Of a DNA stretch of 64,000 nt, positions 11,355-23,447 are shown piece by piece (position 1 is the stretch's first letter; each line of letters begins with the position of its first letter). The position numbers and the translations under genes are program-made. The stretch is taken from positions 2,979,678 to 3,043,677 of the forward strand of contig JAJEKV010000096.1 of NCBI GenBank assembly GCA_021234155.1, in the 5' to 3' direction. The DNA comes from Isoetes taiwanensis (Eukaryota; Streptophyta; Lycopodiopsida; Isoetales; Isoetaceae). The notes below the pieces were generated by a model, which was not told the origin of the DNA, made no database searches, and saw nothing but the letters and a program-made list of their open reading frames with translations.

Positions 11355-12960
11355 TAGCGAGTTTGACTTTGTGGAGGAGCATAGTAATATGTTCTTATCC
11401 AAAGAAATATGTGGCTCACATTACTTGCCATTAGAGTTCTAATAACCAAAGGGAGAATGAGATTACCAGGAATAAGAACAATGTTTAGGTCATTATCCTT
11501 AGTACTGCATTCTCTGATATCTTTAGGGCTTTGAACTCCTTTATTGCTGTCTTGCACAATAAATTTTTTGACCCAAGTCTGTCTCCCATTAGTGGGCATT
11601 TCTATAGGGACTTTGCCCTTATCCATGGGAGCTTTGACCTTTTGTTTGTGCAAGGGTTTGCTGATAGGAACTTTGGTGTAATTGATGATAATGTCAAGGA
11701 AAGTATCATAGTCAATTCTCATGCCTATGTGTTTTTCAGTTCGAGTCCACCTCTTTTAAAATGCAAATAGAGGGGAAGCTAGTTTGGGGGGTGGAGATTT
11801 GAATGGCCTCCCGAAGACAGTCACCAATGGCTTTTAGATGGCTTTGAGTCCAGAAAGCGGGAGACGGGGGGAGGATTTTAGCAAGAAATCCCAGTGATAG
11901 TGGCCACATATGAATAATTTCCAAGGATATGCAGAGGGTGCCACTTCATAATGTAAGCTGGGAGGATAGCTACACTAGAAATTTTCCTGGTAAGCATGAT
12001 ATTTTTGTAGTTGCTATCTCTGCAAAAAATGTAGAAGCTTTTAGCATCTATCTTGAGAATAGAAAGAATGGGAATGCTGATAGATTTATTGAGTTAGTTA
12101 TTAACATCCACAAAGGAAGGACAGTTAAGATAAAAGTGAATCAAAACTCCATTTTTAGAATATTTAAACTCCGCATCTCTGTTTTTTATGGCAAATAGGT
12201 CAATCAGTGAACCCTTATTTAGATTACTTTTTTGAACATTGTTCCTATTACAACCATATAAGAATTTAAAAGTGTATTTTTAAATGAAATAGTAACATTA
12301 TCTTTGTCGTATTTGTCCATCATTGGACTTTTGAATCACAGTCTAAAGTCATATACCTTAGTTGAGGTTCCATCCAGGTTCAAGCTCGCCAACTTGGCGC
12401 AATTTGGGCAAGGACAATTCGTAGCCTTTAAGGGGGCTGAAGTAGCCATTTGTGTCATTGTAATGCAGAGTTTAGTTGATTCCAATTTTTGAACAATAGT
12501 TTCATGACTATCTTCGACATAACTTTATTTTTCTACAGCTGTAAGAGAAATTGTATCCTTGAATTTTACCTTAAACCACGATCTTATGGTCATTCAGCAC
12601 TCTCCCATACACAAACCATGAATGGAGGCTTTTGATTTCTATGCCATGAGTTCCAGATCCTTGATTGCCTAGAGAATCTCGGTCATAGACTTCTCGAATG
12701 CTTGATTTCTTAAACTGTAGCAGTCTTCTTTGGAATGGCCCGATTTTACCCGAATCATTTGATAGGCCAGCAGGTCTAACTCTTGAAGCTTATGAACTAT
12801 ATTCCAAAGCAAGTCTCTATCGATGGGCAATCCATCCACATACTATTGTTCAAACCTCAAAATTCTTATTGATAAGCAAGGATCTGGCCTTCTTGTTTTA
12901 CTCATATACTGATGGCATCATTATGCTGGTCTTTGATTATGTCAAATGTGACTGTTAAAT
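11355..12960 (-). pseudogene. Remnant of an L1-type ORF1 (gag-like)
   Basis: Scattered open stretches on the minus strand. The 11924-11736 segment (SPAFWTQSHLKAIGDCLREAI) resembles the DUF4283-type nucleic-acid-binding domain found in ORF1 of plant L1 LINEs, where a W-L-P-x-E/A-F-W motif is followed by an I-G-x-x-L-G motif. Further upstream (12480-12380) lies a CPCPNC cluster. Frames are broken throughout. It belongs to a different element from LINE-B, because an ORF1 is not expected downstream of an ORF2 3' end. Identification is tentative. Confidence 0.4.
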
Positions 12961-13325
12961 CTCGCATGTGATTATATTAAATCTGACTGTAAAAGACTTT
13001 TAGGTAACTAGGCCTCCAAACCTCACTTCCATATAAAACCATTTTTTGTGTCAATGAAAAAAAAGAATTTGATTTTGGCCATGACCATACATGTATCTTT
13101 CTGCTTATGTTTTGCAAAGCGTATAGAGCCTTTAGCCCATTTTCAACCCTTCATGTTAGCATGTACTCCATCTATCTGTCAAAGCCAAATATTTGTACGA
13201 GTCACATACATGTACATCATTTCTATTATATTTGAAATTTTTTCCTACTTGGGTATTCTAAAATCCATTGTTTTGGTTTTGTCCAAGTTTACCTGCATGC
13301 CAGTATGAGTGCAAAACAAAGATCG

Positions 13326-14060
13326 TCATTGATATCTTTGCATGTGCTCCTTCAACTTGGCAAAGATCATGACATCATCAGCATACATCGAAAGTCGTAT
13401 CACATGGCCATATAACTCAGTAACTTCACCCCCATTCTCTATGAGCCAGTCATCCAAGATATCAATGAATTGTCCAAATAAGGTATGAGGGAGAGGGCAT
13501 CCTTGTTTTATGCCAATATAGCTTGGAATTTTGGTAGGACCATCAAGGCCAAGAGGAAAAAGTAGTTGCAGTAGTACCTTCTCATATAGAGTCTGTATTG
13601 CTACTCCTAGTGCTATAGATACCTTAAGTGTTCCATCCTTTCCCATAGCTTATGTCTTTAACATGATGAAATAGTCTAAGGTGGATCTGCCAGTCCTAAA
13701 GGCCACTTGAGTTTTATCTTGTACATTTTCATTCTCTAACAATGTATTAATTCTTTTCCAATAATAGAAGCAAACAAATTGGAAAAGAGACTACTTGGAA
13801 TTAACATGCAATAGTTGATGGGTCTCATCCTTTCCTAATTGGTACCACCCTGTTTAAGGAAATTCTTGCTCCAAAGCCGCATTTAGCATTTTAGTCACTC
13901 CATCAAAGAGTTTTTTTAAATCCAACCTATTTTAGAAGCTCAGCCCCCAAACCTTGAGCATCTCTTGCTTTACCATTGACCAATTTATTAATTCCATCAA
14001 TGACCGTCAATAACATCCTCTTCAAGAAAAACCGATTCGAATATTCTCAAACTATCTATA
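13326..14060 (-). pseudogene. LINE-B reverse transcriptase
   Basis: Reads INKLVNGKARDAQGLGAELLK, VAFRTGRSTLDYFIMLKT, then after a deletion YIGIKQGCPLPHTLFGQFID and motif C SMYADDVMIFAKL. Motif C keeps both aspartates, while motif A (FVDFxKAFD in relatives) cannot be found, so the enzyme is dead. Several stops lie upstream of 13646. Confidence 0.8.
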
Positions 14061-14939
14061 CCCACTGGGGACATGTTATAGAGAGAGCTCGCATGCTATC
14101 ATAGTCTTGAAGCGGTGAGTGGATTGTCTGCGGATTTACTTTGCTTTAATTTGTTTCAAAATTTCTTTGGTTTCTGTAGATACATGTGTATGAACTTCTC
14201 CTGATTTTGTTTAAGATAGACTCCCTTTTTTGTCTTGTAATTTTTTTAAGGTTCTTCTTAAGATATTGTTTCTTGAGTTCCAACAGCTTGTTGCATCCTC
14301 CTCTTCATCTCCTTGTAATTGATATCATATCAGGAATTACATTTATGTCCCTTCACAATCCTATTTGGCATAAAGCATTGCGTGGCAGAGTCTAACAGAA
14401 TACCAATGATCATACTATTCAATTCATTCACACCATCTGGCCACAACAAGCTTTCTAGCCTGCCTTCCACATGCGTCTTATAGAAATTGGCTTTTTTGTG
14501 ATTGAACCTCATCTTAGGCTTTGGTGCTATTTTTGTCTGTTGCTTTTTGTACCGTGAACGGGACTACAAAGAGTAAAACTACACCATCCGATTCCATTCT
14601 TTCATCCATTACCTCATAATCGTAAGCATGGTTCATTGTGAATTCACCACAAACTAAATAATCCATGACACTCTTACTGAGCATGTAAATCTCCTAATTT
14701 TTGAAAGTGAAGAATACCATTGATTGGTCCACAACACTATTGCATACACATCTATCACTAAAAAAGCACAGGTTGATAGCCTCAATTCACGCAGATGCAC
14801 ATCGGTTGTGAATTAAGACATGCAGATGAGCTCGAGAGGTTCAATTCACTTCAATTCAATTCAAGTTATCATGTTGTCATAAGACTTTCATCTCAATCCA
14901 TTCTTTTCAAGCAGGAGATCATCTCCGCATTCTAGCCAT

Positions 14940-15200
14940 AATTAATCATCATCTCCCACATAAACCGTGGATTGGATATTGGCTACGCTACTATTAAAAT
15001 CTCCATTTACAATTACTTGCCCTTTTTCTTGGTATTTCATGATGTCCCATTTTAGATAAATGAAAGGATGATCATTGGATGCATCAACAACATAGATATA
15101 AGTCTGCTTATGGGCTGGAGCAAAATAGTATATTGCCATGTATATCATGCTTGTATTTCCCTGGATTATTATATATAACTACTATTATTGACGTCTTGTT
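14940..15200 (-). pseudogene. LINE-B endonuclease fragment
   Basis: The 15148-14942 frame contains KGQVIVNGDFNSSVANIQS; the Gly-Asp-Phe-Asn is the catalytic signature of APE-type LINE endonucleases, and YLKWDIMKYQEKG before it matches the helix that precedes this strand. The remaining strands are frameshifted or lost. Confidence 0.65.
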
Positions 15201-15469
15201 TCAGATCCTTAATCAGTTATCCGTATTCTCTTCTCATATAACATGCAATCTGCCATTAACAACAGTCCCTATTTTTGAATCTAATGCTTTTTATAAAATA
15301 AACATTTTGAAAATTTTCAATCTCCAGTAACTGATACAAATCATACTCCTTAGCTTTAAGAAAACATGTCATATATACTCTACTTAATATGTATTCTATA
15401 TAGATGACCTTGTGCACCACAAGTCTATTTAACTTCCAGATTTCTATTTTGAAAGCCTCCACAACTTTC

Positions 15470-15910
15470 TATGCTTCTACGATGGTTTTTCACTTTTGCC
15501 AGTGCACTTTCTAGTTATTATCTTTAGCCTCATTAACCTTTCTTGTTTTTTGGCTTGAATGTGATCTTGAATTAAATCCTCATTGATCCAGCCAGATGAA
15601 TTTCTCTTTTAATTGGTTTTTGCTTTTTAAAATGGAAAATTGTGCATCTCTATTATGAAACTGCACTACAATGTTTCTTGTGCCCACATTCTTTTTTCCA
15701 ATCCTATAAGCCTCTATGATTCTAGCTTCATTCACCTTCACATTATCTGCAAAGAATTTCTCAACTACCACTTTTCGTATTTTTGTTGGTGTTCTCTCTT
15801 AACCTTACGTTCCGAAATTTCATTTTTTTTTCCTTTTATCCTTTTCTTCTACATATTCATGGAATTGTCCATTCATTGCATCAATTTCCTCAAAATATTC
15901 AATGGTTGAG
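15470..15910 (-). pseudogene. LINE-B ORF1 remnant, C-terminal half
   Basis: Minus-strand frame 15771-15580 reads ARIIEAYRIGKKNVGTRNIVVQFHN followed by LKSKNQLKEKFIWLDQ. This A-Y-R-x-G ... R-x-I-x-V-x-F ... R/K-x-x-L-K arrangement is typical of the RNA-binding domain of LINE ORF1 proteins, which coat the element's RNA. A charged KDKRKKKMKF segment precedes it. The N-terminal half is at 18769-19150, across the inserted L1. Confidence 0.55.
15905..15910. other. Left target duplication of L1 copy 1 (GTTGAG)
   Basis: Repeats at 18763-18768. Six bases, directly before the T-tract. Confidence 0.6.
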
Positions 15911-18762
15911 TTTTTTTTTTTTTTTTTTAAGAATATAAAAATATATTAAACCACTAGAATGCGATCAAGTACAATGATAAGTGTGGTGCTAAGAAATGAA
16001 GCACCCATCACGATCCACAATCTGTACGAATGTCGACCAAATTTCAGCTTTAAGCGTGCCGGGACAAGTTTGAGACTTGGTAAGCTGCCACAACTTATGC
16101 CTCAAGATCGGAACCAACCCGAAAAGGGCTAAACCTTGCATTACGAAAGACCGGCTCTCCGTCTTTTCCAAATCAGCCACAAAAGCCAAGCTCTACATAA
16201 ATGAAGCGTCTGCAAGCAGCGCCCACCGCTAGGAAGGACTCCCAAGAGAATCTTCATTTTGCATAGTGAAGTCCCAAAGAGGGCTCTCACCCGGGACCAA
16301 GCTGCCCTACCTCATTGCATAGGACAAAAGCGGTGCTCAATGGTCTCACGTCGCCTCCCACATAAAGGGCATTTTCCGCTACACGAGGCTTGAACTGTGG
16401 ACTCGGACATTCACCACGAGGCTGGGATGCAAGATCTGCCACAAAAGTGCGGTTTTTAGGAGGAGGCAATGTATTCCACGCCCACTTCCACATGGCGGGC
16501 CCCTTACTCCCTGGAAGCTTAGCGACCACTTATCTGGTGGCAGCGTGTCTGCGGGCTAAGGAGCCCATAACCCGATGCTACAAAGCCGAGATGCATCAAG
16601 TCCACTATCGACTTCCAAAGCGATTGCAATGGAATAGCATTGGCAATTCGGCCCAAGTCCGGTATGTCCCACGAAAGGAAATCTCTCCTAAAAACTCCCA
16701 TGGCGCCGGATGACCCTCCCAATACGATCCGCGGATGGATGTTACCCCCAAAGCAATCCATGTTGGCCGAAAGTACCTTGGTATAGGGAAGAGGCCAAGG
16801 GAGATGCAGGAATCAAGGGTACCCAGAGAAAGGGCAATGAGGCTACCATACACCTGCTAGGGTCCAATGAAAAGAGAACCTTGACCACCTTACAGGCCTT
16901 CAGGAGACCCTTAAGAAAAGGCGAAGCATGAGGGAATGGCCGCAAATCCTCAAACAAAGCCCACGGCAACTAAGCCGGAATAGCTGGCTTTCTAAACACA
17001 ATAGAGTGACGAAGGGATTGTGCCAACAGAGCCAAACCTGGGGATTGTTGCTCACGCAACAAGCGCGGATGAATTTCGACACGAACCTTCGTGGTGCAGC
17101 GACACATCAAGCATACCCAAGTGCCTCGCCTGCATGCGGGGCGCACACACTTCCACCATGCGACCTTCAATGTAGCCCCCTCCTCATTCCCTCCCCCAAA
17201 CAAAATTGCGAATGGTGTCATCCAACTCCTTAACCACACTTTCGGCGCAAGTATGCATGAGGGCTGCGTAAACATGAGTGCTTCTGAGCCCGACTTGGCT
17301 ATCGGAATCCTACCAGCCATGGTGAGTTTACTTCCCTCCACCAATTCAAATTTGCTTAAGATTTTTGCAATGTCTCGCCCAAATTGCCCTAGCATTAATG
17401 TCCAAGCCAAATGGTATGCCTAACAGTTTGGCGGTGTGTGTGGCGGTGTTAGAGCCGGAAATTGACTCAACCACGCGGGAGGAGGTTCCTCGGTACCCAC
17501 ATGGCGAAACACCGACCCGTTAAGCAAGCATCCGAAGCTAAAGAAAAGGCATCCAAAATATTCTTGGCTGCACGGAGATTGGACTCATGTGCATGAAGAA
17601 AGAGGAATGTATCATCCATAAAAATTGACCAAAAAACATTGCGACCCATCTTCCATGTGGAGACCTTGCACCACATTGTCGAATAATTGCCACACGAAAA
17701 AGTTGCGAGAGGCTTACGCCACTATAGTGAGCGGGAAGGGGGCCAGCGGACATCCACGCCTAATGCCTCGGCCCATAGAGAAGATTGAAGAGGTCTCACC
17801 ACGACACCCCATCAAGCCCCTAGCGGAACGCGTGCAACTTCATAATCGTTTCCACTAGAAACTAGGCCCGCGCCAAAGGCACGCATCATATCGCCAAGAG
17901 CGCCCGGTGACTTGTCGTCATAAGCCTTGGCAAAATCCGACTTAAGAAAAACAAGGGGTTGCCTCATCCTACTGAGCCCAATGCACTCCCTCAAAAGCGG
18001 CAGCCCACATTATGAAGAATATTCATGAGGTATAAAACCGGTACTCTGCACTAATGGCGTGAACTAAATGCGGCTTAAGCCTCTCGGTAAAGCCTTAGCA
18101 ATGATTTTATACACTACTGGACAACGGTAATAGGCCTCAGGTCATTGATGGCTTTAGGATGCTTACACTTGGGTATAAGTGAAATACAACACGTATTCAC
18201 GAGAGGATGCATCAAGTTATTCCCCAAAAGATCCACCACACACACTGCTGCAGGTCCCCACCCATTTCTCGGTGCTTCTGAAAAAACTCCTTTGTATTCC
18301 ATCTAAGCAGGAGCCAGCGGGCATGTGTCCCCAACTCACCTTACTGTCAAAGGCTCCTCTATGCTCTGTCTTTGAAGGGTGAGATTCTTGGCGATACCTT
18401 GGCGGCCTGACTCTTGAAAAACAATATGTGAGGGAAGCGGGCTCTCCTTGAAAAAATGTTTCATAGTCTTGTTGCTACAAAGGCCTTGATAGCATCTGGT
18501 TCTTTGCAACAACACTCCACGGGGTGTAACTATGTCCGCCATAGCTCTTTGCATACTTCTTTTGGCGGGCTGCTTTCGGAAAAAAAGACTTTAGAGCAAG
18601 TGTCGGATTGCTTCGACCACGTCAAACCCGCTTTGACCACGGCTGCGACACCTTGGCCTCCTCCTCAACCTCAATCGGCCGAAGCACTGCTTTCTCCGCG
18701 AAGCCATCGAGAGACCCGCCCTCTAAGAGTCTCGGTTAAGGTATATAAGGCCTCCAACCCGC
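15911..18762 (-). mobile_element. L1-type LINE, copy 1 (5'-truncated)
   Basis: Begins on the + strand with an 18-base T run, the poly(A) tail of a minus-strand L1, and is flanked by GTTGAG on both sides. Minus-strand coding remnants in order: reverse transcriptase (18302-17467), the downstream domain with KLTMAGRIPIAKS (17410-16970) and a zf-RVT-like end (16529-16287, LPPPKNRTFVADLAS). About 2.85 kb remains, so the 5' half is missing, as is usual for L1 integration. It split LINE-B ORF1 and so is younger than LINE-B. GC content is visibly higher than in its surroundings. Confidence 0.82.
17467..18302 (-). pseudogene. L1 copy 1 reverse transcriptase
   Basis: Plant L1-type palm seen in pieces: CCISLIPKCKHPKAINDLRP (finger, 18200-18130), VFLKSDFAKAYD (motif A, about 17960-17920) and FWSIFMDDTFLFLHA (motif C, about 17640-17590, F-M-D-D in place of Y-A-D-D with both aspartates kept). 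Frameshifts separate the pieces, and the region with motif B is hard to read. Confidence 0.75.
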
Positions 18763-19150
18763 GTTGAGCCAAAGCCTTTTGCCCCATTCTTTCATATGGC
18801 TGTTTTAACCTAGCCAATGCTATAACCATTGCACTCATTCCATTTGTCTATTTGAATATCTGCTGCCAAATGAGCTTCTGTTTGGTGGCTATCTGAGAAA
18901 AAAAAATTGTGTTAAGCTTAAAAACCGTCCTGAGAGGCCGCGGTGGGTGGTCATGAAGCCGCTGAATGATCTGGGAAGCGTGATCTAGTCCCTCATTTCG
19001 CTCTTTATATTATCCATATCTGTTCGCATTATTGTTACACTTTCCCTCGGCATTTGATTCTCTTTTCTGAGCCTTCTGATCTTTGTGGTTAGTTCTTCTT
19101 GTTGCTTCCAAACCATTCGTCTTCCCTTGTTGTCGAAACAAATCAAAACA
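18763..19150 (-). pseudogene. LINE-B ORF1 remnant, N-terminal half
   Basis: On the minus strand the text reads VWKQQEELTTKIRRLRKENQ and RTDMDNIKSEMRD, a charged coiled-coil-like stretch as found at the N-terminus of LINE ORF1. It lies upstream of 15910-15470 in the transcription direction and is separated only by the L1 insertion. Confidence 0.45.
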
Positions 19151-19519
19151 AATTAAGCTGGTTTGGGGATGACACTGGCTAGAAGATCCTCTTGGCTCGC
19201 TTGCTAGCTCGCCTCACACCTTGCCCCACAGCGTAAAAGTTAATACAAAACACCTTTTAGATAAAAGCATTAAAGTTGCAATTATGTGAACAATCATCTT
19301 AGGTTATTTAAATACCTAACTACTAGAATAATTGACCATTTATTTCCGTACCTTTGTTAAAATTAAAGCAAATATCATATATGTTTATTTGGTTAGACCT
19401 AGTCACGTAGATACATTGAATTGAATTGGTATATGAGGGAGGAGAAAGACAAAAACACAATAAGATGTTTTTTTGAGTGCTTGTGGGGTTTAGTACACCT
19501 ACAACATTAAGCTAAGTCG
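19151..19519. other. AT-rich spacer
   Basis: No gene or clear repeat seen. Short A/T runs only. Confidence 0.4.
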
Positions 19520-19690
19520 TCCCTCTATGTATATGTATCATGCTCGTGCAAATTGCCTTGACATTGACGAATTCCTATATGTTACTTATTTGAGCTTTAG
19601 GCCCTCTATTCCTCTCTAGCATATGCTAAATCACAATATATTTTTATTACGCTATGCACGATTGGTCAAGATGAAAAGGATTGCAAGTCA

Positions 19691-19699
19691 ATTCATTTG
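19691..19699. other. Left target duplication of L1 copy 2 (ATTCATTTG)
   Basis: Repeated at 21342-21350. R copy 2 at about 48483-48500 (reverse complement) carries the undivided equivalent with one substitution. Confidence 0.88.
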
Positions 19700-21341
19700 T
19701 TTTTTTTTTTTGAAGAACTGTGCCATCAATATATTAAAAGAATGGTAATGTTACAAAGCAAGTGAGGAGGAAGGAGGCGCCCCAAAGAGGCAATGATACC
19801 TCGACACTCCACAATAAACTCACGAGAAAAGCGCAACTCTCTTTCTTTGTACAAACCGACCATCACCATCTACAACACCCAAAGAAGTCAGCCAAATGGC
19901 AAACTTCCGCTCTACTACTCAGGGAACACCCGGAAAGCTTTGAAATAGCTTGTGTACTCCGAAGTCGAGGATCAGAGAGGTTGCAGGCTGCTAATCCCCT
20001 GAAAGATCCACAACCGCCGCGCTTCCAAATCAGCCACACCAACCAAGCCCGCGACGGATGCAAGGCTGCTGCCGCCAAGGCGGCCAAGCACGAGGATACA
20101 CATGAGGCGAAGAACTGTTGGCTAGTCAATCTCACACGAAAGCAGGCCCCTAACCCAATCGGGCAGCACGCAAGTGAGGGCATAAAACCGGACAATGCTC
20201 CACGGTCTCACGATGAAGGCCACAACAAGGGCTGAGAGAGGGCTCACACCGCCTAAACCGACTCACAAGGGCATTCACCCGATACGGTGGTGCATCACTG
20301 CCACGAAGCACCCTAACAGCCGGTGGGGAAGTGAGCTCCATGTCCACGCCCAAACCGAAGCGCCATCGAGAGCAGGAAGCTGCAGAGACCACTTGCACGA
20401 AGAGGCGGTGTGTCATGAATAGCCGACACCGATAAGAAGGCCGGACAAAGCAAGAAGACACAACATCGGATGAACCTTCCAAACACGCACCACCACATCA
20501 TCCACGAGGGACTATAGGTATGTGTAGCGGAATACTACCCCGCCACGTGCTCCCGGATAGTCCGGTCGCTTTGCCCCTCGAAGCGAGCTTCGAAAGAACT
20601 CCCACGAAGCTAGGCCGACCACCCCAATACCAATCCTCCAAGGTGAAACACGGCAATTTCGCCTCCAAGCGAACTCTCGTCAGAGCATGCGAGTGGCGAC
20701 CAAGAACAAGTCTTGGCGGGGGTAAAGGAACCCACAAGAAAGGAGAAGAGTGGTGATAAAGCGGGGGGCATAATCTGAAATTTGGAAGAGCACCGCACAT
20801 GATCCCAAGCCCATAACACTTTTGTGAAAAAGGGGATGCATGTGGGAAAGGCGAGAGACCATACAGCGGTGCCGGGGCAACTCCACATGCCTGGGCGGCT
20901 TCCCAAACACCACACAATGGCGAAAGGGCGCAACAACAGCGCCCACGAGGAGAAGATGCTCCATCTGCGAGAATGCTCCAAACAAACTTGGAGACCAACA
21001 CCTTACTATGCGGCGCTAAATCGAGAATGGCCAAGCCCCCATCCTCCGGTGGGAGACACTTCCACCAAGCCACTTTAACAAGCCCCTTCATCATCCCGCC
21101 CCACACAAAATTTCGAACAATCTTATCAAAGCACGTATCTTACCCTCGGGAGCTAGCATCGCGGATCTTTGTATACACATGAGTGCTACAAATCTTGACT
21201 TGGCAATAGTGATCCTACCTGCCATGGACAACTTGCTACCCTTCCACCAATTGAGGTGTTTCTGCAATCCCTGCAAAATCTCATCCCACACCCTCCCCAT
21301 GGAAACATCCCCTCCAAAGGGAATACCCAACAGCTTCATTC
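19700..21341 (-). mobile_element. L1-type LINE, copy 2 (5'-truncated)
   Basis: A 12-base T run, then a 3' UTR identical in style to L1 copy 4 (29102-29901), inside a 9-bp duplication ATTCATTTG. Minus-strand coding remnants are the segment after the RT: LLGIPFGGDVSMGRVWDEIL and KGSKLSMAGRITIAKSRF (21339-21091), VAWWKCLPPEDGGLAILDL (21060-20990), and zf-RVT-like debris nearer the tail. No RT palm is left. R copy 2 lacks this insertion, so both sides of the empty site are known. Confidence 0.88.
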
Positions 21342-22212
21342 ATTCATTTGTTCTCGTGGCTTTTTCAGTCTTTCTATTTTATAATGAATGTTTAGGTTGA
21401 GAATCAAAAATTTCTGAAATGGAGGTTTGACATGTCGTAAACTCAAGTTAAACCATTTTACTTTCCATTTGCTAACTTTGATATCCAGATTGCAAGTACT
21501 TTACGACATCTTCATTTGTTGGAGGATCATGTATATCAATAGAAAAAATTTGAAAGGACATAAGTTGTGAAAAAACAAAAGGAAATTGATGATGAAGACG
21601 TTCACGACATGGTGCATAAGTGTCTACACATATGCAACATCATTGATTTATGTCGGGTAATGAGCAAGTAGAAGTTAAAAGTAACTTTAAATACTTTTAG
21701 ACCTTTCATAAGGCATATTTATATAAAGATAATGATAATAGATGTTGTGTTTTGGGCACTCCTAGGTTCTACATGAGTTGTAAAACACGTGCATTTATAT
21801 TGTCTTCTAAAGTATAACATACTCCTAACATGCTCATAAAAATTAGAGTGCTAGTGTCATCAAAAGATTCTTAAGGCCAAGGATAATAGCATATAATGTG
21901 GCCAAGAACATGATGTAAATAACCACTAAAATAAATGTGTAGCCCATCTTGTGTTCTACATCCATAAAAAACAAGGAAAATGGATCAAAGAAAACAATAT
22001 AGAACTCTTCAAAGTGTGTAAACAAAATAAACATGCTTTTTTTGTGCTTTTCTCCAAACATGCTTTCCTTCTTTTTTGAGTATTGTGCGACGCAAGACTA
22101 CTTACTTTCCTATCTGTATTGTTGGTTAAAAGAACCTTTATTTGCATGGTTGTAATCATCTAGAATGATGTTAAATAATTTAGCATTCTATAATTACGTG
22201 AAATGAGGCAAG

Positions 22213-22495
22213 TTTTTTTTTTCTCCCCTTTTTTTTAAGGATGACAAATATATTCATCCTTAAATCGTGAAAACAAGTACATGAGATTAAGGTTCAGTTT
22301 TAAAATCTGACAAAAATATAGTCCCTCTGTGTAGCTATCTGGTAGCCTCAGAGTTACTACAACCAAAGTAAGCTTCAGATTCTAAATCACCAATATAGAC
22401 TACTAGAGATTATTTCTATCGAGCTGCCTTCTTAAGAGACCATCATCCTAATGATGACGCTCTTAGGCTGTTGAAGGGAACCAGCAGCATTGAAA
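22213..22495 (-). mobile_element. Short poly(A) retroposon in R copy 1
   Basis: A 283-bp block starting with a T-rich tract (poly(A) tail on the minus strand), flanked by AGGCAAG (22206-22212) and AGGCACG (22496-22502). R copy 2 (about 47560-47580) has no such block. It is either a heavily truncated LINE or a SINE; no RNA polymerase III boxes were recognised. Confidence 0.6.
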
Positions 22496-22705
22496 AGGCA
22501 CGATATGCAAATATGTCATTTCTTCACCATAATGTACATATTCTTATATTCATATTCTACTAAATAGCTACTATTTGTGTGGGTGGAGTACATGAGACAA
22601 CCTAGATAAACTAAAGTAAAAAGTCTTGACCATTCAAAAATGAGATGGAGAAAATTCCAACCATCCAATTTTGTGGCTTCTTGATCCTTTCCCTCCTAGC
22701 CCAAA

Positions 22706-23410
22706 ATAAAGAATTATAAAGCCATAGTTTAGGCATTCTACAATGTTCTAAAGTATTCTTTTAAAATAGAAACTTCCTAGAATAGTAATTAGGAAAATTT
22801 ACAATCCTCAAAAACGATGCCCACATCCTCCTTAAAATACCCCATGTCATATCCCTTTTTCTCACAACTAATGTTCATAACCCCTTTTCTTACAACTAGT
22901 GTTCATACCCCTTTCTATCTACAATCCCCCCTTCGTGATTTTATAGTTTAATATTCTGTTACTTGAAATTTCTTTATTTGTACCCCGTTTCAACACATGC
23001 AATATTCATACCCCATTTCTTGCAACCAATGTTCATAGCCCTTTTCTCAACAATCCCCTCTTTATAACACCGTTCATATCTCTCTTCTCAACCATCCCCT
23101 TTTGTGATCTTGTATTTTAATATCCCCTTAATCAGTTAATACCCATTTTCTCAACAATACTCGTTTTGTGATTTTGTAGTTTAATATCCCCTTATCCAAA
23201 AATCTTCTTATTTGTACCCCGTTCCTGTAAGCAATATTCCTCACAACCAGCGTTCATACTCCTTTCTCGCAACACCCCCCCTTTATATGATTTATAAATT
23301 AATATTCTCCTATTGTAAAGTCTTTCAGTTGTGCGTTCCATATGCAATGTGTTCCCCCTTTCCACCTTCGTATTTTTATAGATTAAATATCCTCTTATCA
23401 TGGCCTCCCA
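22706..23410. repeat. Degenerate tandem repeat, ACCCC/TTCTCACAAC motif
   Basis: From about 22830 the phrases 'CCCCTTTTCTCACAAC', 'GTTCATACCCC' and 'TGATTTTGTAGTTTAATATCCCC' recur many times in changing order, with spacing of very roughly 60-170 bp. This looks like an old, shuffled minisatellite. No coding sequence. Confidence 0.6.
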
Positions 23411-23414
23411 TTTT

Positions 23415-23447
<33 letters not shown>

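Larger units (their letters stand above)
12960..15910 (-). mobile_element. LINE-B, minus strand, main block
   Basis: Non-LTR element in reverse orientation whose 5' part continues beyond an inserted L1 (see 18763-19150). In transcription order: an ORF1 remnant (15910-15470), endonuclease (about 15150-14940), reverse transcriptase (about 14060-13326) and connection remnants to about 12960. The RT closely resembles LINE-A in wording (GIKQGCPLPHTLFG, IDILDDWL), so the two are related families. A stretch that should include palm motif A is missing between about 13700 and 13646. Confidence 0.75.
19520..22705 (+). repeat. Noncoding repeat R, copy 1 (interrupted)
   Basis: An AT-rich element of unknown class. 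It matches R copy 2 (47350-48660) in inverse orientation, in order, over roughly 1.3 kb once two insertions are removed: the L1 at 19700-21341 and the short retroposon at 22213-22495. The matching segments include CTCGTGCAAATT (about 19545), GGCTTTTTCAGTCTTT (about 21358), ATGTCGTAAA (about 21432) and TTCTACTAAATAGCTA (about 22555). No coding potential is seen. It may be a long LTR or a DNA transposon derivative. Confidence 0.7.
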
